A stretch of DNA of 19,495 nucleotides, from contig SXWC01000049.1 in the NCBI GenBank assembly GCA_005789975.1, positions 1 to 19,495 on the forward strand, in the 5' to 3' direction. Origin of the DNA: Planctomycetaceae bacterium (GTDB lineage: Bacteria > Planctomycetota > Planctomycetia > Pirellulales > UBA1268). The notes under the pieces are model-generated. The model saw only the letters and a program-made list of their open reading frames with translations. It made no database searches and was not told the DNA's origin. This document shows positions 1-8,164 of the stretch, piece by piece (within the stretch, counting starts at the first letter, position 1; every line of letters starts with the position of its first letter). The position numbers and the translations under genes are program-made.

Positions 1-1201
1 CGATGAGGCCGAAGTCGATCGCCCCGAGGCTCATGAGGCTCGCCGGGATGCCGACGGCCCACATCAGGTTGGCGGCGAAGAGCATCGAGAGCGGGATCGC
101 CAGCGAGACGATCAGCCCGGCCCGCACGTTGCCGAGGAGCACGAGCAGGACACCGATCACGAACAGCCCACCTTCGGCGAGGTTGTGGAGCACGGTGTCG
201 AGCGTGCGGGCGATGAGGTCCGAGCGATCGTAGACGATTTCGAGGTCCACGCCGGCGGGAAGCGTGCGGCGGATCTCCTCGAGCCGCTCCTTGGCGGCGG
301 TCACGACGCGGCGGCTGTTCTCCCCGCGGACCATCATGACCATGCCCGTCACGATCTCGCCGCGGCCGTCGCGGGTCGCGGCGCCCTGGCGGACGAGCGG
401 CGCGATCGTCACGACGCCGATGTCGCGGATGAGAATGGGCACTCCCCCGGCCGGGCTGCGGACGATCACCCGCTCGATGTCGTCCACGTCACGGAGCAGG
501 GACTCGCCGCGGATGAACCGCTGCTCGCCGTTCTTGACGACGTAGCCGCCGCCGGTGCTGGTGTTGTTGCGGTCGAGTGCGGCCAGCACCTCGCCGAGCG
601 AGATGCCGTGCGACGACATCCGGTCGGGGTCGATCTGCACCTGGTAACTCTTGGCGAAGCCGCCGTGGCTGTTGATGTCGGTGACGCCCGGCACGGTCCG
701 CATCACGGGGGCGATGTCCCATTCCAGGATGCTGCGCAGACCCATCAGGCTGTGCTTCGGTCCGGTCACCTCGAACTGCAGGACCTCGCCGAGGGCCGTG
801 CTCAGGGAGCCGAGTTGCGGGTCCGCGTCCGCCGATGCGATGCCCGCGCGGGCCGCGGGCAGCCGTTCGGCGACCAGTTGGCGGGCCGTGAGGATGTCCG
901 TTCCCTCGCGAAACACGATCGTCACCAGCGAGATCCCGAGCCGGGAGACGCTCCGCAGTTCCTCGACGTCGGGCAGCCCGCTCATCGCCAACTCGACGGG
1001 GTAGGTGATGAGTCGCTCCACCTCCAGTGGCGGAAGCGAGCCTGCTTCCGTGACCACTTGCACCTGGATGTTGACCAGGTCGGGCACGGCATCGACCGGG
1101 ATCTGGGTGGCCGCGTAGACGCCCCCGAGCGCCATGAGCACGAACACCGCGATCACCAGCGCGCGGTTCGACAGCGACCAGTCGATGAGGCCAGACAGCA
1201 C
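1..1201 (-). CDS. Heavy-metal efflux RND pump, CzcA/CusA family (partial, N-terminal 400 residues)
   Basis: This is the inner-membrane proton-antiport pump of a tripartite metal exporter; the window holds residues 1-400 of a protein usually about 1,040 long. I start it at a GTG preceded by GGGAGA at 6-nt spacing; no ATG fits better. The first transmembrane helix spans about residues 12-31 and is followed by the RND hallmark QIPVDAVPDLVNIQVQV. The porter domain includes the CzcA-type stretch NTSTGGGYVVKNGEQRFIRG. Helices 2 and 3 lie near residues 340-385. The last residues read GAIDFGLI, the start of the helix-4 proton relay; the visible Asp396 aligns with CzcA Asp402, and the second relay Asp would fall just outside the window. 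It lies 40 nt downstream of the adaptor gene and is surely co-transcribed with it. Metal specificity (Zn/Co/Cd, or Cu/Ag) cannot be decided from this part. Confidence 0.95.
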   Translation of the reverse strand, partial: MLSGLIDWSLSNRALVIAVFVLMALGGVYAATQIPVDAVPDLVNIQVQVVTEAGSLPPLEVERLITYPVELAMSGLPDVEELRSVSRLGISLVTIVFREGTDILTARQLVAERLPAARAGIASADADPQLGSLSTALGEVLQFEVTGPKHSLMGLRSILEWDIAPVMRTVPGVTDINSHGGFAKSYQVQIDPDRMSSHGISLGEVLAALDRNNTSTGGGYVVKNGEQRFIRGESLLRDVDDIERVIVRSPAGGVPILIRDIGVVTIAPLVRQGAATRDGRGEIVTGMVMMVRGENSRRVVTAAKERLEEIRRTLPAGVDLEIVYDRSDLIARTLDTVLHNLAEGGLFVIGVLLVLLGNVRAGLIVSLAIPLSMLFAANLMWAVGIPASLMSLGAIDFGLI

Positions 1202-1241
1202 GGCCGATCTCCCACGGTGAATGACGCTTCGAACCGGCCGA

Positions 1242-2819
1242 TCAGCCCTCGTCCTCGAGAAGCAGCTCGCTCTTGAGGAGGAAGGCTCCCTGCACCACGA
1301 CCTGCTGGCCGGCCTCGAGCCCGCGGGTGACTTCCACGAGGTCTTCCGTCTCGATGCCGGTGTCGATGTCGAGTCGCCGGAAGGTGTCGGGGCCCGCCGG
1401 CGCGAACACGAACGACTTGCCTTCGTGCCGCATCACGGCGGCCGCCGGCACGGCCAGGCCGTCGTGAACCGCGCCCTGCGGCAGCTCCACCCAGACGAAC
1501 ATGCCGGGCTTGTAGTGGGCGTCGTCGTTCTTGAGCACCGCCACGATGGGCACGCTGCGTGACTCGGCCTCGACCGTCGCCCCCACGTGATGGATGACCG
1601 CGGTGGTGCGATGCTCGGCGGCCCCGGGCACCACGACGGTCACCTCCTGCCCCTCGGTCAGTTCGACCGTCGTCCACTGCTTCTCATGGAGTTGCGCACG
1701 GACCCAGAGATTGGACGTGTCGGCCACGACGAACAGCCGTTCGCCGCTTTGCACGCGTTCACCACGGCTCACGAAAACGTCCTCCACGATCCCGTCGAAC
1801 GGGGTGCGGAGCCCGATCGAGCTGAGGCTTTTCTCCCCGGAGCCGTCGTCATCCCCTTTCGCCACCGACTCGGCGACCTCCGGCTCGAGCCGGCTCCCGA
1901 CGAGGTTGCGGAGGTTCTCCTTCGAGACCTGCACGAGGCGGTCGGCCTGTTCGAGCGCCGCCCGCGCCTTGTCCCTGTCTTGCAGCGTGTTGAAGCGGGC
2001 CTGCTCGCAGACGCCGGTGAAGCTGGCTTTGGCCATCTCGAGGTTGCTCGTCCGCTCCTCCACGATGCGGCCCGAGAGCACGCCTTCGTCGCCGAGTTGC
2101 CTGGTGCCCGCATGGACCTTCTCCACGTAGAGCAACTTGGAGTACGCGCCGAGGATCTTCTCGCGGTAGTCGCCCAGCAGGCGTCCGTCGAAGAGTTTCT
2201 CCACCTTTTCCAGCGGGGGATGATCAGCCAGCGCGGTGAGCAGGGCCTGCACGTTGTCGGCGATTTCCATCGACCAGTCGGCCGCCTTCTGTTCGATCGC
2301 ACGGTCGGCCTCCCGTCGCCGAACCTCGTCCCGGGCGACGCCGACCTCCGGGCTCGAGACTTCGGCGAGAGAATCGCCCTTGGCGACCCGCTGCCGCACC
2401 TGCACGTAAATCCTCGACACGATGCCATCCACCGGCGACTCGTAGTCGAGCCGGCTCCTCTCGTCGTAGTCGAGCCGTCCGGGCACCGTGATCCGTTCCC
2501 GCAGCGGCCGCGACTCGACCGTTCCCAGGCTGATCTCGCCGCGGGCGGCCTCGGTGGCGGGCAGGGTGACGACCGCGTTGCCGCCCCCCGGTGTCGAGTC
2601 ACCCGCCGTCGGAGCCTCGCGTGGCGACGGAGACTCGTGGTCCGTGCCGGAGAAATGATGGGTGGTCAGCCACCACCAGGCCAATCCGCCGAGTGTCAGG
2701 AAGACGATGCCGGACAGCCCGCGTGACAGGGACGCGAGCCGGGAAACCAGCCCGCGGCCCCGGCCGGTGCCGCGGCCCGTGGCTGACTGCTCGGCGACAG
2801 GTTGGGTCGGTGACGTCAT
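1242..2819 (-). CDS. RND efflux periplasmic adaptor subunit (CzcB/CusB-like, HlyD superfamily)
   Basis: This membrane-fusion protein links the CzcA-type pump to the outer-membrane channel. It has 525 residues from the ATG. An upstream in-frame GTG at 2846 would add nine residues; neither start has a strong ribosome site, though AGGG precedes the ATG. One anchor helix spans about residues 37-51. The first half of the lipoyl-like domain is at 128-155 (ESPVDGIVSRIYVQ), a long alpha-helical hairpin at about 160-310, the second lipoyl half at 336-368 (LRTPFDGIVEDVFVSRGE), then the beta-barrel and membrane-proximal domains. Extra helical sequence around 185-240 (ALLTALADHPPLEKVEKLF onward) makes the hairpin longer than in E. 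coli CusB. No His/Met-rich metal-binding N-terminus is seen. It sits between the channel and pump genes in a single transcription unit. Confidence 0.94.
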   Translation of the reverse strand: MTSPTQPVAEQSATGRGTGRGRGLVSRLASLSRGLSGIVFLTLGGLAWWWLTTHHFSGTDHESPSPREAPTAGDSTPGGGNAVVTLPATEAARGEISLGTVESRPLRERITVPGRLDYDERSRLDYESPVDGIVSRIYVQVRQRVAKGDSLAEVSSPEVGVARDEVRRREADRAIEQKAADWSMEIADNVQALLTALADHPPLEKVEKLFDGRLLGDYREKILGAYSKLLYVEKVHAGTRQLGDEGVLSGRIVEERTSNLEMAKASFTGVCEQARFNTLQDRDKARAALEQADRLVQVSKENLRNLVGSRLEPEVAESVAKGDDDGSGEKSLSSIGLRTPFDGIVEDVFVSRGERVQSGERLFVVADTSNLWVRAQLHEKQWTTVELTEGQEVTVVVPGAAEHRTTAVIHHVGATVEAESRSVPIVAVLKNDDAHYKPGMFVWVELPQGAVHDGLAVPAAAVMRHEGKSFVFAPAGPDTFRRLDIDTGIETEDLVEVTRGLEAGQQVVVQGAFLLKSELLLEDEG

Positions 2820-2880
2820 GTGGCCCTGGGAAAGGAGATCCGGCACCTGAAGACCGTGGCGGGGATCAGGCTCTCGGATT

Positions 2881-4398
2881 CTATGGCGAAGGCAGTGCCA
2901 CCGGCGCGGGCCGATTGACGGCCTCCGGCGGCGGGACGATTCGCGGGGGCGGGTTTGGATCGCGGGGCGGCACGTTGTCGAGGCCGCCCAGGGGCGGCGG
3001 CACCGCGGCCGGTGAGTCGGGCGGCGGCGGAAAGTTCTCGAGCTGCAGGAGGCTCGCGATCGCGACGGCGCTGCTCCAGCGATCGGCCTGCGCGTCGACG
3101 AAGGCCAGTTCCGTTTCGGTGAGCGTCCGCTGGGCCTGGAGCAGGCTCAGGAACGTCACCTCGCCGCGGGCGTAGAGCTGCTGGGTGAGCTGCACCGTCT
3201 CCTGGGCCTTCGGGAGGATGTACTGCTCGTACCATTCGACGAGCCGCTGGGATGTGCGGTAGCTGGCCACGACCTGCGCCGTCTGGCCGGCGAGGTCGAG
3301 CTCGATGGTGCGGAGATCGGCCCGCGAGCTCGCGATCTCCGCGCGGGCGGAACGGATGTTGCCCTGATTGCGGTCGAAGAGCGGCACCTCCATCATCACC
3401 TGCACCAGGCCTTGTTCCTGGGCCGGGCCGACCTGCCGCTGATAGCCGCCGAGGAGGTTGATGTTGGGGATCGGCTCGACGACCGCCCGCTCCAGGGCCC
3501 ACTGGGCCTGCGCGACCTGGGCCTCGGCGGCCCGCGGTTTCGCATTGGCCTGCACGACCGCCTCCTGCAGGTCCTTGAGGTCGAAGAACGGCATCTTCTG
3601 GAAGAGGTCGGCGTCGATCGGCCCGATGTCGGCGCGGGGCAGGCCGATCGCGGTCGCGAGCTGGCGGCGGCCCGTCTCGATGTAGACCGCGGCATTGAGC
3701 AGGCGGACTTCGGAACGGTCGCGTTCGATGCTCCAGAAGAGCAGGTCGGCCTTCGTCCCCTCGCCGGCCTGCATCAGGGCGTTGCCGATCTCGTACGACC
3801 GCTTGGCGATGTTCAGCAGCAGCGTGTAGATCTCGACCCGCCGCTGCGACACGAGCAGCGAGTAGAAGCTCTGCCGCACCTCCGTGAGCACGTCGAAGCG
3901 GGCGCGGATCAGTTCATACTCCGCCTTCTGAACCTCCCGCAGTGCCGCCTGCTGGGAGAGCCGCAGTTTGCCCGCCGTGACGACGTCCTGGGTGGCGAAG
4001 TAGCTCCATTGACTCTCCGGTCCGGCGATCTGCGGCGAACCCGCCGCCAGCATGGGATTGGGATAGAGCCGGGCCTGCACGGCCTTGCCGCGGCTGGCTT
4101 CGACGGCCGCGCGGGCGGCGCGGAGCCTCGGATGGCTCTGCTCGGCGAGCGCGACGAACTCGGCGAGGGTCCGCGGTGCGGGGCGGTCGGGCGGGGCCAC
4201 CGCCGCTGCGTCGATTGCCAGGGCGGCGGGTGGTTGCTGGTCGGCGCCGAGCATGATCCCCGGCTCGGCGACCTGCAGGGCCGCCGTCGTCGGCCGCCAG
4301 TCTTCGGCGGCCAGCGGAGAGACGAGCGCGAGCAACCAGACGAGTGTCAGGCAGATGACGCCGGACGAACCGAGCCGGAGCTTGAGCGCGGTGGTCAT
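2881..4398 (-). CDS. TolC/CzcC-family outer-membrane efflux protein
   Basis: This is the outer-membrane exit duct of the tripartite metal efflux system and the first gene of the three-gene unit. It has 505 residues with a clear signal peptide (about residues 1-31, ending SPLAA before EDW). Two OEP repeats follow, with typical helical segments such as TLAEFVALAEQSHPRLRAAR near residues 78-97 and LYPNPMLAAGSP, the usual CzcC-type motif. The last 50 or so residues form an unusual proline-rich tail (about 20 prolines) beyond the second OEP repeat, which standard TolC proteins lack. Only 61 nt separate it from the adaptor start. No convincing Shine-Dalgarno sequence precedes the ATG. Family assignment is firm; the metal-efflux role rests on its neighbours. 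Confidence 0.93.
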   Translation of the reverse strand: MTTALKLRLGSSGVICLTLVWLLALVSPLAAEDWRPTTAALQVAEPGIMLGADQQPPAALAIDAAAVAPPDRPAPRTLAEFVALAEQSHPRLRAARAAVEASRGKAVQARLYPNPMLAAGSPQIAGPESQWSYFATQDVVTAGKLRLSQQAALREVQKAEYELIRARFDVLTEVRQSFYSLLVSQRRVEIYTLLLNIAKRSYEIGNALMQAGEGTKADLLFWSIERDRSEVRLLNAAVYIETGRRQLATAIGLPRADIGPIDADLFQKMPFFDLKDLQEAVVQANAKPRAAEAQVAQAQWALERAVVEPIPNINLLGGYQRQVGPAQEQGLVQVMMEVPLFDRNQGNIRSARAEIASSRADLRTIELDLAGQTAQVVASYRTSQRLVEWYEQYILPKAQETVQLTQQLYARGEVTFLSLLQAQRTLTETELAFVDAQADRWSSAVAIASLLQLENFPPPPDSPAAVPPPLGGLDNVPPRDPNPPPRIVPPPEAVNRPAPVALPSP

Positions 4399-4635
4399 GC
4401 GGTCAGGGGTTCACGAATTCGGACGTTCATGGAGTCAGGGGTGGCGCGACGGTTGGCCGGACCAGCGCTGAGATCGGCATTTCCAGCGGCGGCCGTTCAT
4501 GTTGCCTCACCCGGAGATTCCGGCGGTGAGTGGCCCCGGCAGTCTGAGGAACAGGGGGAGTGTGCCCCGGCGGCCCGGCGGTTGCCCAACCTGCCCCGCC
4601 TGCGATTGTTCGCCACCCGCCGGACGTGTCCCGGG
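4399..4635. other. Intergenic region upstream of the efflux cluster
   Basis: These 237 nt separate the peptidase stop from the start of the outer-membrane channel gene, both on the minus strand. The promoter of the efflux unit should lie here. I see no good -35/-10 pair, no metal-regulator operator that I can name, and no terminator with a T-run. No metal-sensing regulator gene (MerR, ArsR or two-component) is present nearby. Confidence 0.4.
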
Positions 4636-6786
4636 CTACCGCGGAACCGCGAAGCCGCGTTTCCGCATCAGCGCGTCGATCGACGGATCCCGGCCGCGGA
4701 AGGCCCGGTAGCCCTCTTCAGGCTCGATCGTGTTGCCCTTCGAGAGCACGTGGCGGCGGAGCCGCTCCGCGACGGCCGCGTCCCAGGCGCCGCCCGCCTC
4801 GGTGAAAGCCTCCCAGGCGTCGGCCGTGAGCATGTCCGACCAGAGAGAGCTGTAGTAGCCGGCCGAGTAGCCGTCGTCCGCGAAGATGTGGTTGAAGTGC
4901 GGGGTGCGGTGCCGCATCACGATTTCAACCGGCATGCCGAGGGTCTCGAGCGTCTGCGGTTCGAACCGCTCCGGATCGATCGGCGTGTCACCCGCGAGGT
5001 GGAGCTTCATGTCGACGATCGCGCTCGCCAGAAACTCCACGGTGCGAAAGCCGGCGCCGAACGTCGCCGCCCGTTGGACCCGGGCCACCAGATCGGACGG
5101 AATGGGCTTCGCCGTGTCACGGTGCACGGCGAACCGGTCGAGGATTTCCGGCGTCGAGAGCCAGTGTTCGAGAAGCTGCGAGGGCAGTTCGACGTAGTCG
5201 CGGGCCACCCGCGTGCCGGACAGCGAGGGATGATCGACGTCGGAGCAGAGGCCGTGGAGCGCGTGGCCAAACTCGTGAAACAGCGTCGTGGCGTCGTCCC
5301 AGCTCACCACCGCCGGCTCTTTCTCCGCCGGCTTCACGAAGTTGCAGTTGTTGGAGACGATCGGCAGCACCTCGCCGTCGAACCGCTCCTGGGCCCGGTA
5401 GTCGCTCATCCACGCCCCCGACCGCTTGCCCGTGCGGGCGAAGGGATCGAAGTACCAGAGTCCGACGGTCGCGCCCGCCAAGTTGCGCACCTCCCAGACC
5501 CGGACGTCGGGATGGTAGACGGGAACGGTTCCCGCCGCCGCCGGCACGAGCCGCAGGCCGAAGAGCTTCTCCGCCACCAGAAACATGCCGTCCCGCAGGT
5601 TGTCGAGCTGGAGGTAGGGCGTGAGTTCCGCTTCGTCGAGGTCGTACTTCGCCTTGCGGACCTTCTCGGCGTAGTAGCGGTAGTCCCAAGCCGCGATGGT
5701 GATTCCGGCCCCGTGGGCATCGGCGATGGCCTGCATGTCGGCCACCTCCTCGCGGACCCGGACCACGGCCGGCCGCCACATGGCCTCCATCAACTCGACC
5801 GCACGTTCGGGCGTCCTGGCCATCGAGTCTTCGAGCCGCCAGTGGGCATGCGTCGCGAAGCCCAGCAACTTCGCCCGTCTGGCGCGCAGGCCGAGGATCT
5901 TCGCCACGATGGCGTTGTTGTCGGTGGCTCCGCCGCGGTCACCGCGGTCGATGAACATCCGCCACACCCGCTCGCGGAGGTCGCGGCGATCGGCGAACGA
6001 GAGAAACGGCTCGACGGTGGACCGTGTGTTGGGGATCGCCCACCGCCCCGGCCGGCCGCGTTCTTCGGCCGCCTCGGCCGCGGCACGCCGCGCCGTCTCG
6101 GGCAGGCCGGCGAGGTCGGCCTCGGCGTCGAGGAAGACCGCCGTGTCGTTCTCCTCGGCGAGAACGTTCTGGGAAAATCCCGTGTGGAGCGTGGCGAGTT
6201 CCTGGTTGATCGCGGAGAGTTCGATCTTGGCCGCCGCGTCGAGCCGCGCTCCGCTCCGCACGAGATTCGTGAAGTGGAGCCAGGTGAGCCGTCGTTGTTC
6301 GGGCTTGAGGCCGCTCGACTCCGCCGCTGCGTGCACCGCGGCGATGCGGCTGAAGAATCGCCCGTTTTGCACGATCTCGTCCCGGAAGGCGGCGAGCGTC
6401 GGTGCCATCCGTCGTTCGACGGCCCGGAAGTCTTCGTCGCTCATCGTGCCCGAGAAGACGTCGTAGACCGTCATCACCCGGTCGAGCGTGCGGCCCGACC
6501 GCTCGTAGGCGGCGACGGTGTTGGCGAACGTCGGCGGGGAGGGGTCGGCGGCGATCCGCTCGACGGCGGCCCGCTGTTCGGCCATGCCCGTTTGAAGTGC
6601 CGGCTCGAAGTGCTCGACCCGCACCCGATCGAACGGGGGCACGCCGCCGAATGGTCCGGACCACGGACCGACCAGGGGATTGTCGTCATCTGCTCGAAGC
6701 GTCGCGGTGGCGGCCATGACGAAGAGCATACAGGCGGCCGCCAGGATGCGGCCGCGGAACACGTTCGCCATGTGAGGGTCTTTCAT
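4636..6786 (-). CDS. M3 family metallopeptidase, peptidyl-dipeptidase Dcp-like, exported
   Basis: This zinc metallopeptidase probably trims dipeptides or short peptides outside the cytoplasm. From the ATG at 6786 it has 716 residues, close to E. coli Dcp (681); a second ATG at 6771 is equally plausible, and the open frame upstream is not protein-like. An N-terminal signal peptide (about residues 1-32: basic start, hydrophobic AAACMLFVMAATA, then RADDD) points to export. The zinc motif HEFGH is at residues 504-508, and the third ligand is Glu533 in GTRVARDYVELPSQ, the Dcp-type version of this region. Other M3 signatures are YFDPFARTGKRSGAWMSDYR, LQLDNLRDGMFLVAEKLFGL and GYSAGYYSSLWSDML near the C-terminus. 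It lies 82 nt downstream of the aldolase gene on the same strand and may be transcribed with it, but no functional link is evident. Oligopeptidase A is the main alternative. Confidence 0.93.
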   Translation of the reverse strand: MKDPHMANVFRGRILAAACMLFVMAATATLRADDDNPLVGPWSGPFGGVPPFDRVRVEHFEPALQTGMAEQRAAVERIAADPSPPTFANTVAAYERSGRTLDRVMTVYDVFSGTMSDEDFRAVERRMAPTLAAFRDEIVQNGRFFSRIAAVHAAAESSGLKPEQRRLTWLHFTNLVRSGARLDAAAKIELSAINQELATLHTGFSQNVLAEENDTAVFLDAEADLAGLPETARRAAAEAAEERGRPGRWAIPNTRSTVEPFLSFADRRDLRERVWRMFIDRGDRGGATDNNAIVAKILGLRARRAKLLGFATHAHWRLEDSMARTPERAVELMEAMWRPAVVRVREEVADMQAIADAHGAGITIAAWDYRYYAEKVRKAKYDLDEAELTPYLQLDNLRDGMFLVAEKLFGLRLVPAAAGTVPVYHPDVRVWEVRNLAGATVGLWYFDPFARTGKRSGAWMSDYRAQERFDGEVLPIVSNNCNFVKPAEKEPAVVSWDDATTLFHEFGHALHGLCSDVDHPSLSGTRVARDYVELPSQLLEHWLSTPEILDRFAVHRDTAKPIPSDLVARVQRAATFGAGFRTVEFLASAIVDMKLHLAGDTPIDPERFEPQTLETLGMPVEIVMRHRTPHFNHIFADDGYSAGYYSSLWSDMLTADAWEAFTEAGGAWDAAVAERLRRHVLSKGNTIEPEEGYRAFRGRDPSIDALMRKRGFAVPR

Positions 6787-6839
6787 GCCGACAGTCTGCC
6801 GTGGCGTGTTTGTCGCTGCCGGGATCCGTTTCGCCGTGA

Positions 6840-6866
6840 GGGGGGTCGGGCGGGGGTCGGGCGGGG
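6840..6866 (+). other. G-rich tract, potential G-quadruplex
   Basis: Between the aldolase stop and the peptidase start the plus strand carries four runs of three or more G separated by TC or C (repeating unit GGGTCGGGCGG). This satisfies the usual G4 pattern on the plus strand, so the minus-strand transcript would be C-rich there. It is a pattern only; folding is not shown. Confidence 0.4.
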
Positions 6867-6868
6867 CG

Positions 6869-7927
6869 TCAACGGGTCGTTTCGGCCGCGTCCCTCGCGT
6901 CGGCGAGCAGGGCATCGACGTCGGCGTCGGTGACGGCCCACGAGCACATGAACCGGCTGCCGCCGGAACCGATGAAGTTGTAGAACTTCCAACCCTTGAG
7001 CCGCAGCGCCGCGGCGAGGTCGTCGGACAACCGGGCGAAGACGGCGTTGGCCTGTCGTTGCCCGATGACCTCGATCCCGGAGATTCCCCGGAAGCCCTGC
7101 TCCAGTCGGGTCGCGGCCGCGTTGGCGCGGCGGGCGTTTTCGAGCCACGAGCCATTTTCGAGGAGGCCCACCCACGGGGCCGTCAGGTAGCGCATCTTCG
7201 AGGCCAGCTGTCCGGCCTGCTTGCAGCGGTAGGCAAACTCCTCGGCAAGGGCCTTGTTGAAGAACACCACGGCGTCACCCACGCCCATGCCGTTTTTCGT
7301 GCCGCCGAGGCAGAGCACGTCCACGCCGAGTTTCCAGGTGATCTCCCGCGGCGGGGCGTCGAGCGCGGCCACCGCATTGGCGAACCGGGCGCCGTCCATG
7401 TGCAGCCGGAGGCCGTGGCGGCGGCAGGTCTCGCTGATCGCCGCCAACTCGTCGATGGAGTAGACCGTCGACAGTTCCGTGGCCTGGGTCACGCTCACCA
7501 CGCGGGGCTTCGGGTAGTGGATGTCGCGACGCCGCTCGACGGCGTCGGTGATCCCGGCGGGCGTGAGCTTCCCGGCGTCGCCGGGAAGCAGGAGCAGCTT
7601 CGTGCCGTTGGAGAAGAACTCTGGCGCCCCGCACTCATCGGTCTCAACGTGTGCGACCTCGTGGCAGAGGATGGCGTGGTACGACTGGCACATGGCGGCC
7701 AGGGCCAGCGAGTTGGCGGCCGTGCCGTTGAAGACGAAAAACACCTCCGCGTGGCACTCGAAGATCTCGCGGATCAGGTCGCAGGCCCGGGCCGTCCACG
7801 GGTCGTCGCCGTAGCTCGACTGGCAGTCGCGATTGGCCTGGACGAGCGCCTCCCAGGCCCCGGTGCTCATGGGGGCGGTGTTGTCGCTCGCGAACTGGCA
7901 GCCTGGCTTCACGCTCGAAGACGGCAT
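6869..7927 (-). CDS. Threonine aldolase family PLP-dependent enzyme (beta-eliminating lyase fold)
   Basis: This is a fold-type I PLP enzyme that probably cleaves L-threonine or L-allo-threonine to glycine and acetaldehyde. It has 352 residues, the usual family length. The start is set by the ATG at 7927, with GAGAGGA about 7 nt upstream; an open frame extends 50 codons further but is low-complexity and not protein-like. Motifs: the N-terminal FASDNTAPM, the PLP phosphate-binding FNGTAANSLAL (residues 66-76), HEVAHVETDECGAPEF, the PLP-ring Asp178 in LHMDGARFANA, and the Schiff-base Lys211 in LCLGGTKNGMG. The sequence GDAVVFFNKALAEEFAYRCKQ is typical of the bacterial low-specificity group. It is transcribed divergently from the sugar operon. 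Other aldolase-fold amino-acid lyases cannot be excluded. Confidence 0.92.
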   Translation of the reverse strand: MPSSSVKPGCQFASDNTAPMSTGAWEALVQANRDCQSSYGDDPWTARACDLIREIFECHAEVFFVFNGTAANSLALAAMCQSYHAILCHEVAHVETDECGAPEFFSNGTKLLLLPGDAGKLTPAGITDAVERRRDIHYPKPRVVSVTQATELSTVYSIDELAAISETCRRHGLRLHMDGARFANAVAALDAPPREITWKLGVDVLCLGGTKNGMGVGDAVVFFNKALAEEFAYRCKQAGQLASKMRYLTAPWVGLLENGSWLENARRANAAATRLEQGFRGISGIEVIGQRQANAVFARLSDDLAAALRLKGWKFYNFIGSGGSRFMCSWAVTDADVDALLADARDAAETTR

Positions 7928-7966
7928 GGGAAATCCTCTCTCGATCCTGGATCGCCGAACAGCGGC

Positions 7967-7982
7967 GGGGGTGGGGGGAGGG
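7967..7982 (+). other. G-rich tract upstream of the aldolase gene
   Basis: Runs of five, six and three G separated by single T and A lie 40 nt upstream of the aldolase start, on the plus strand. They can be parsed as four G-triplets. This is a second such tract next to the same gene, and the aldolase mRNA leader would be C-rich here. Confidence 0.3.
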
Positions 7983-8050
7983 TCGGTGCGGCGCGTCGCG
8001 GCCGCTCTCTGGACGAACCGAAGGGGAGCGGCCGCCGCAGGTACACTCAT

Positions 8051-8080
8051 TAGACAGTATCCATCACTTTTGCGCATGCT
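8051..8080 (+). promoter_or_regulatory. Candidate sigma-70-type promoter of the sugar operon
   Basis: TAGACA (8051-8056, five of six matches to the -35 consensus) is followed after 18 nt by CATGCT (8075-8080), only three of six for the -10. Transcription would begin near 8087, leaving a leader of about 78 nt before the first gene. It lies in the divergent region between the aldolase gene and the sugar operon. The -10 is weak, so this is tentative. Confidence 0.28.
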
Positions 8081-8164
8081 GTGGCGATTCAGCCGTCCCT
8101 CCGAGTTCGGGGGGCGGTGTCTTGAAGAGCCGGCCCGTCGCAGACTCGCCAGGAGCCATCACGA

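Noticed and set aside
185..1276. A 363-codon plus-strand frame at the left end
   Set aside because: The minus strand encodes an unmistakable RND pump here; the plus frame is His/Asp/Ala-rich low-complexity shadow.
3412..6933. A 1,173-codon open frame on the plus strand across the efflux channel and peptidase genes
   Set aside because: It is antisense to two clear genes and to the gap between them, has an Arg/Gly/Asp/His-rich composition typical of GC-rich antisense frames, and shows no recognisable domain.
6787..7155. N-terminal extension of the M3 peptidase frame up to 7155
   Set aside because: The extra 123 residues overlap the aldolase gene and are Pro/Arg/Ser-rich without protein character, whereas a signal peptide begins at 6786 or 6771.
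7928..8077. N-terminal extension of the aldolase frame
   Set aside because: The 50 extra residues are low-complexity, and the ATG at 7927 has a strong GAGAGGA ribosome site and begins just before the family's first motif.
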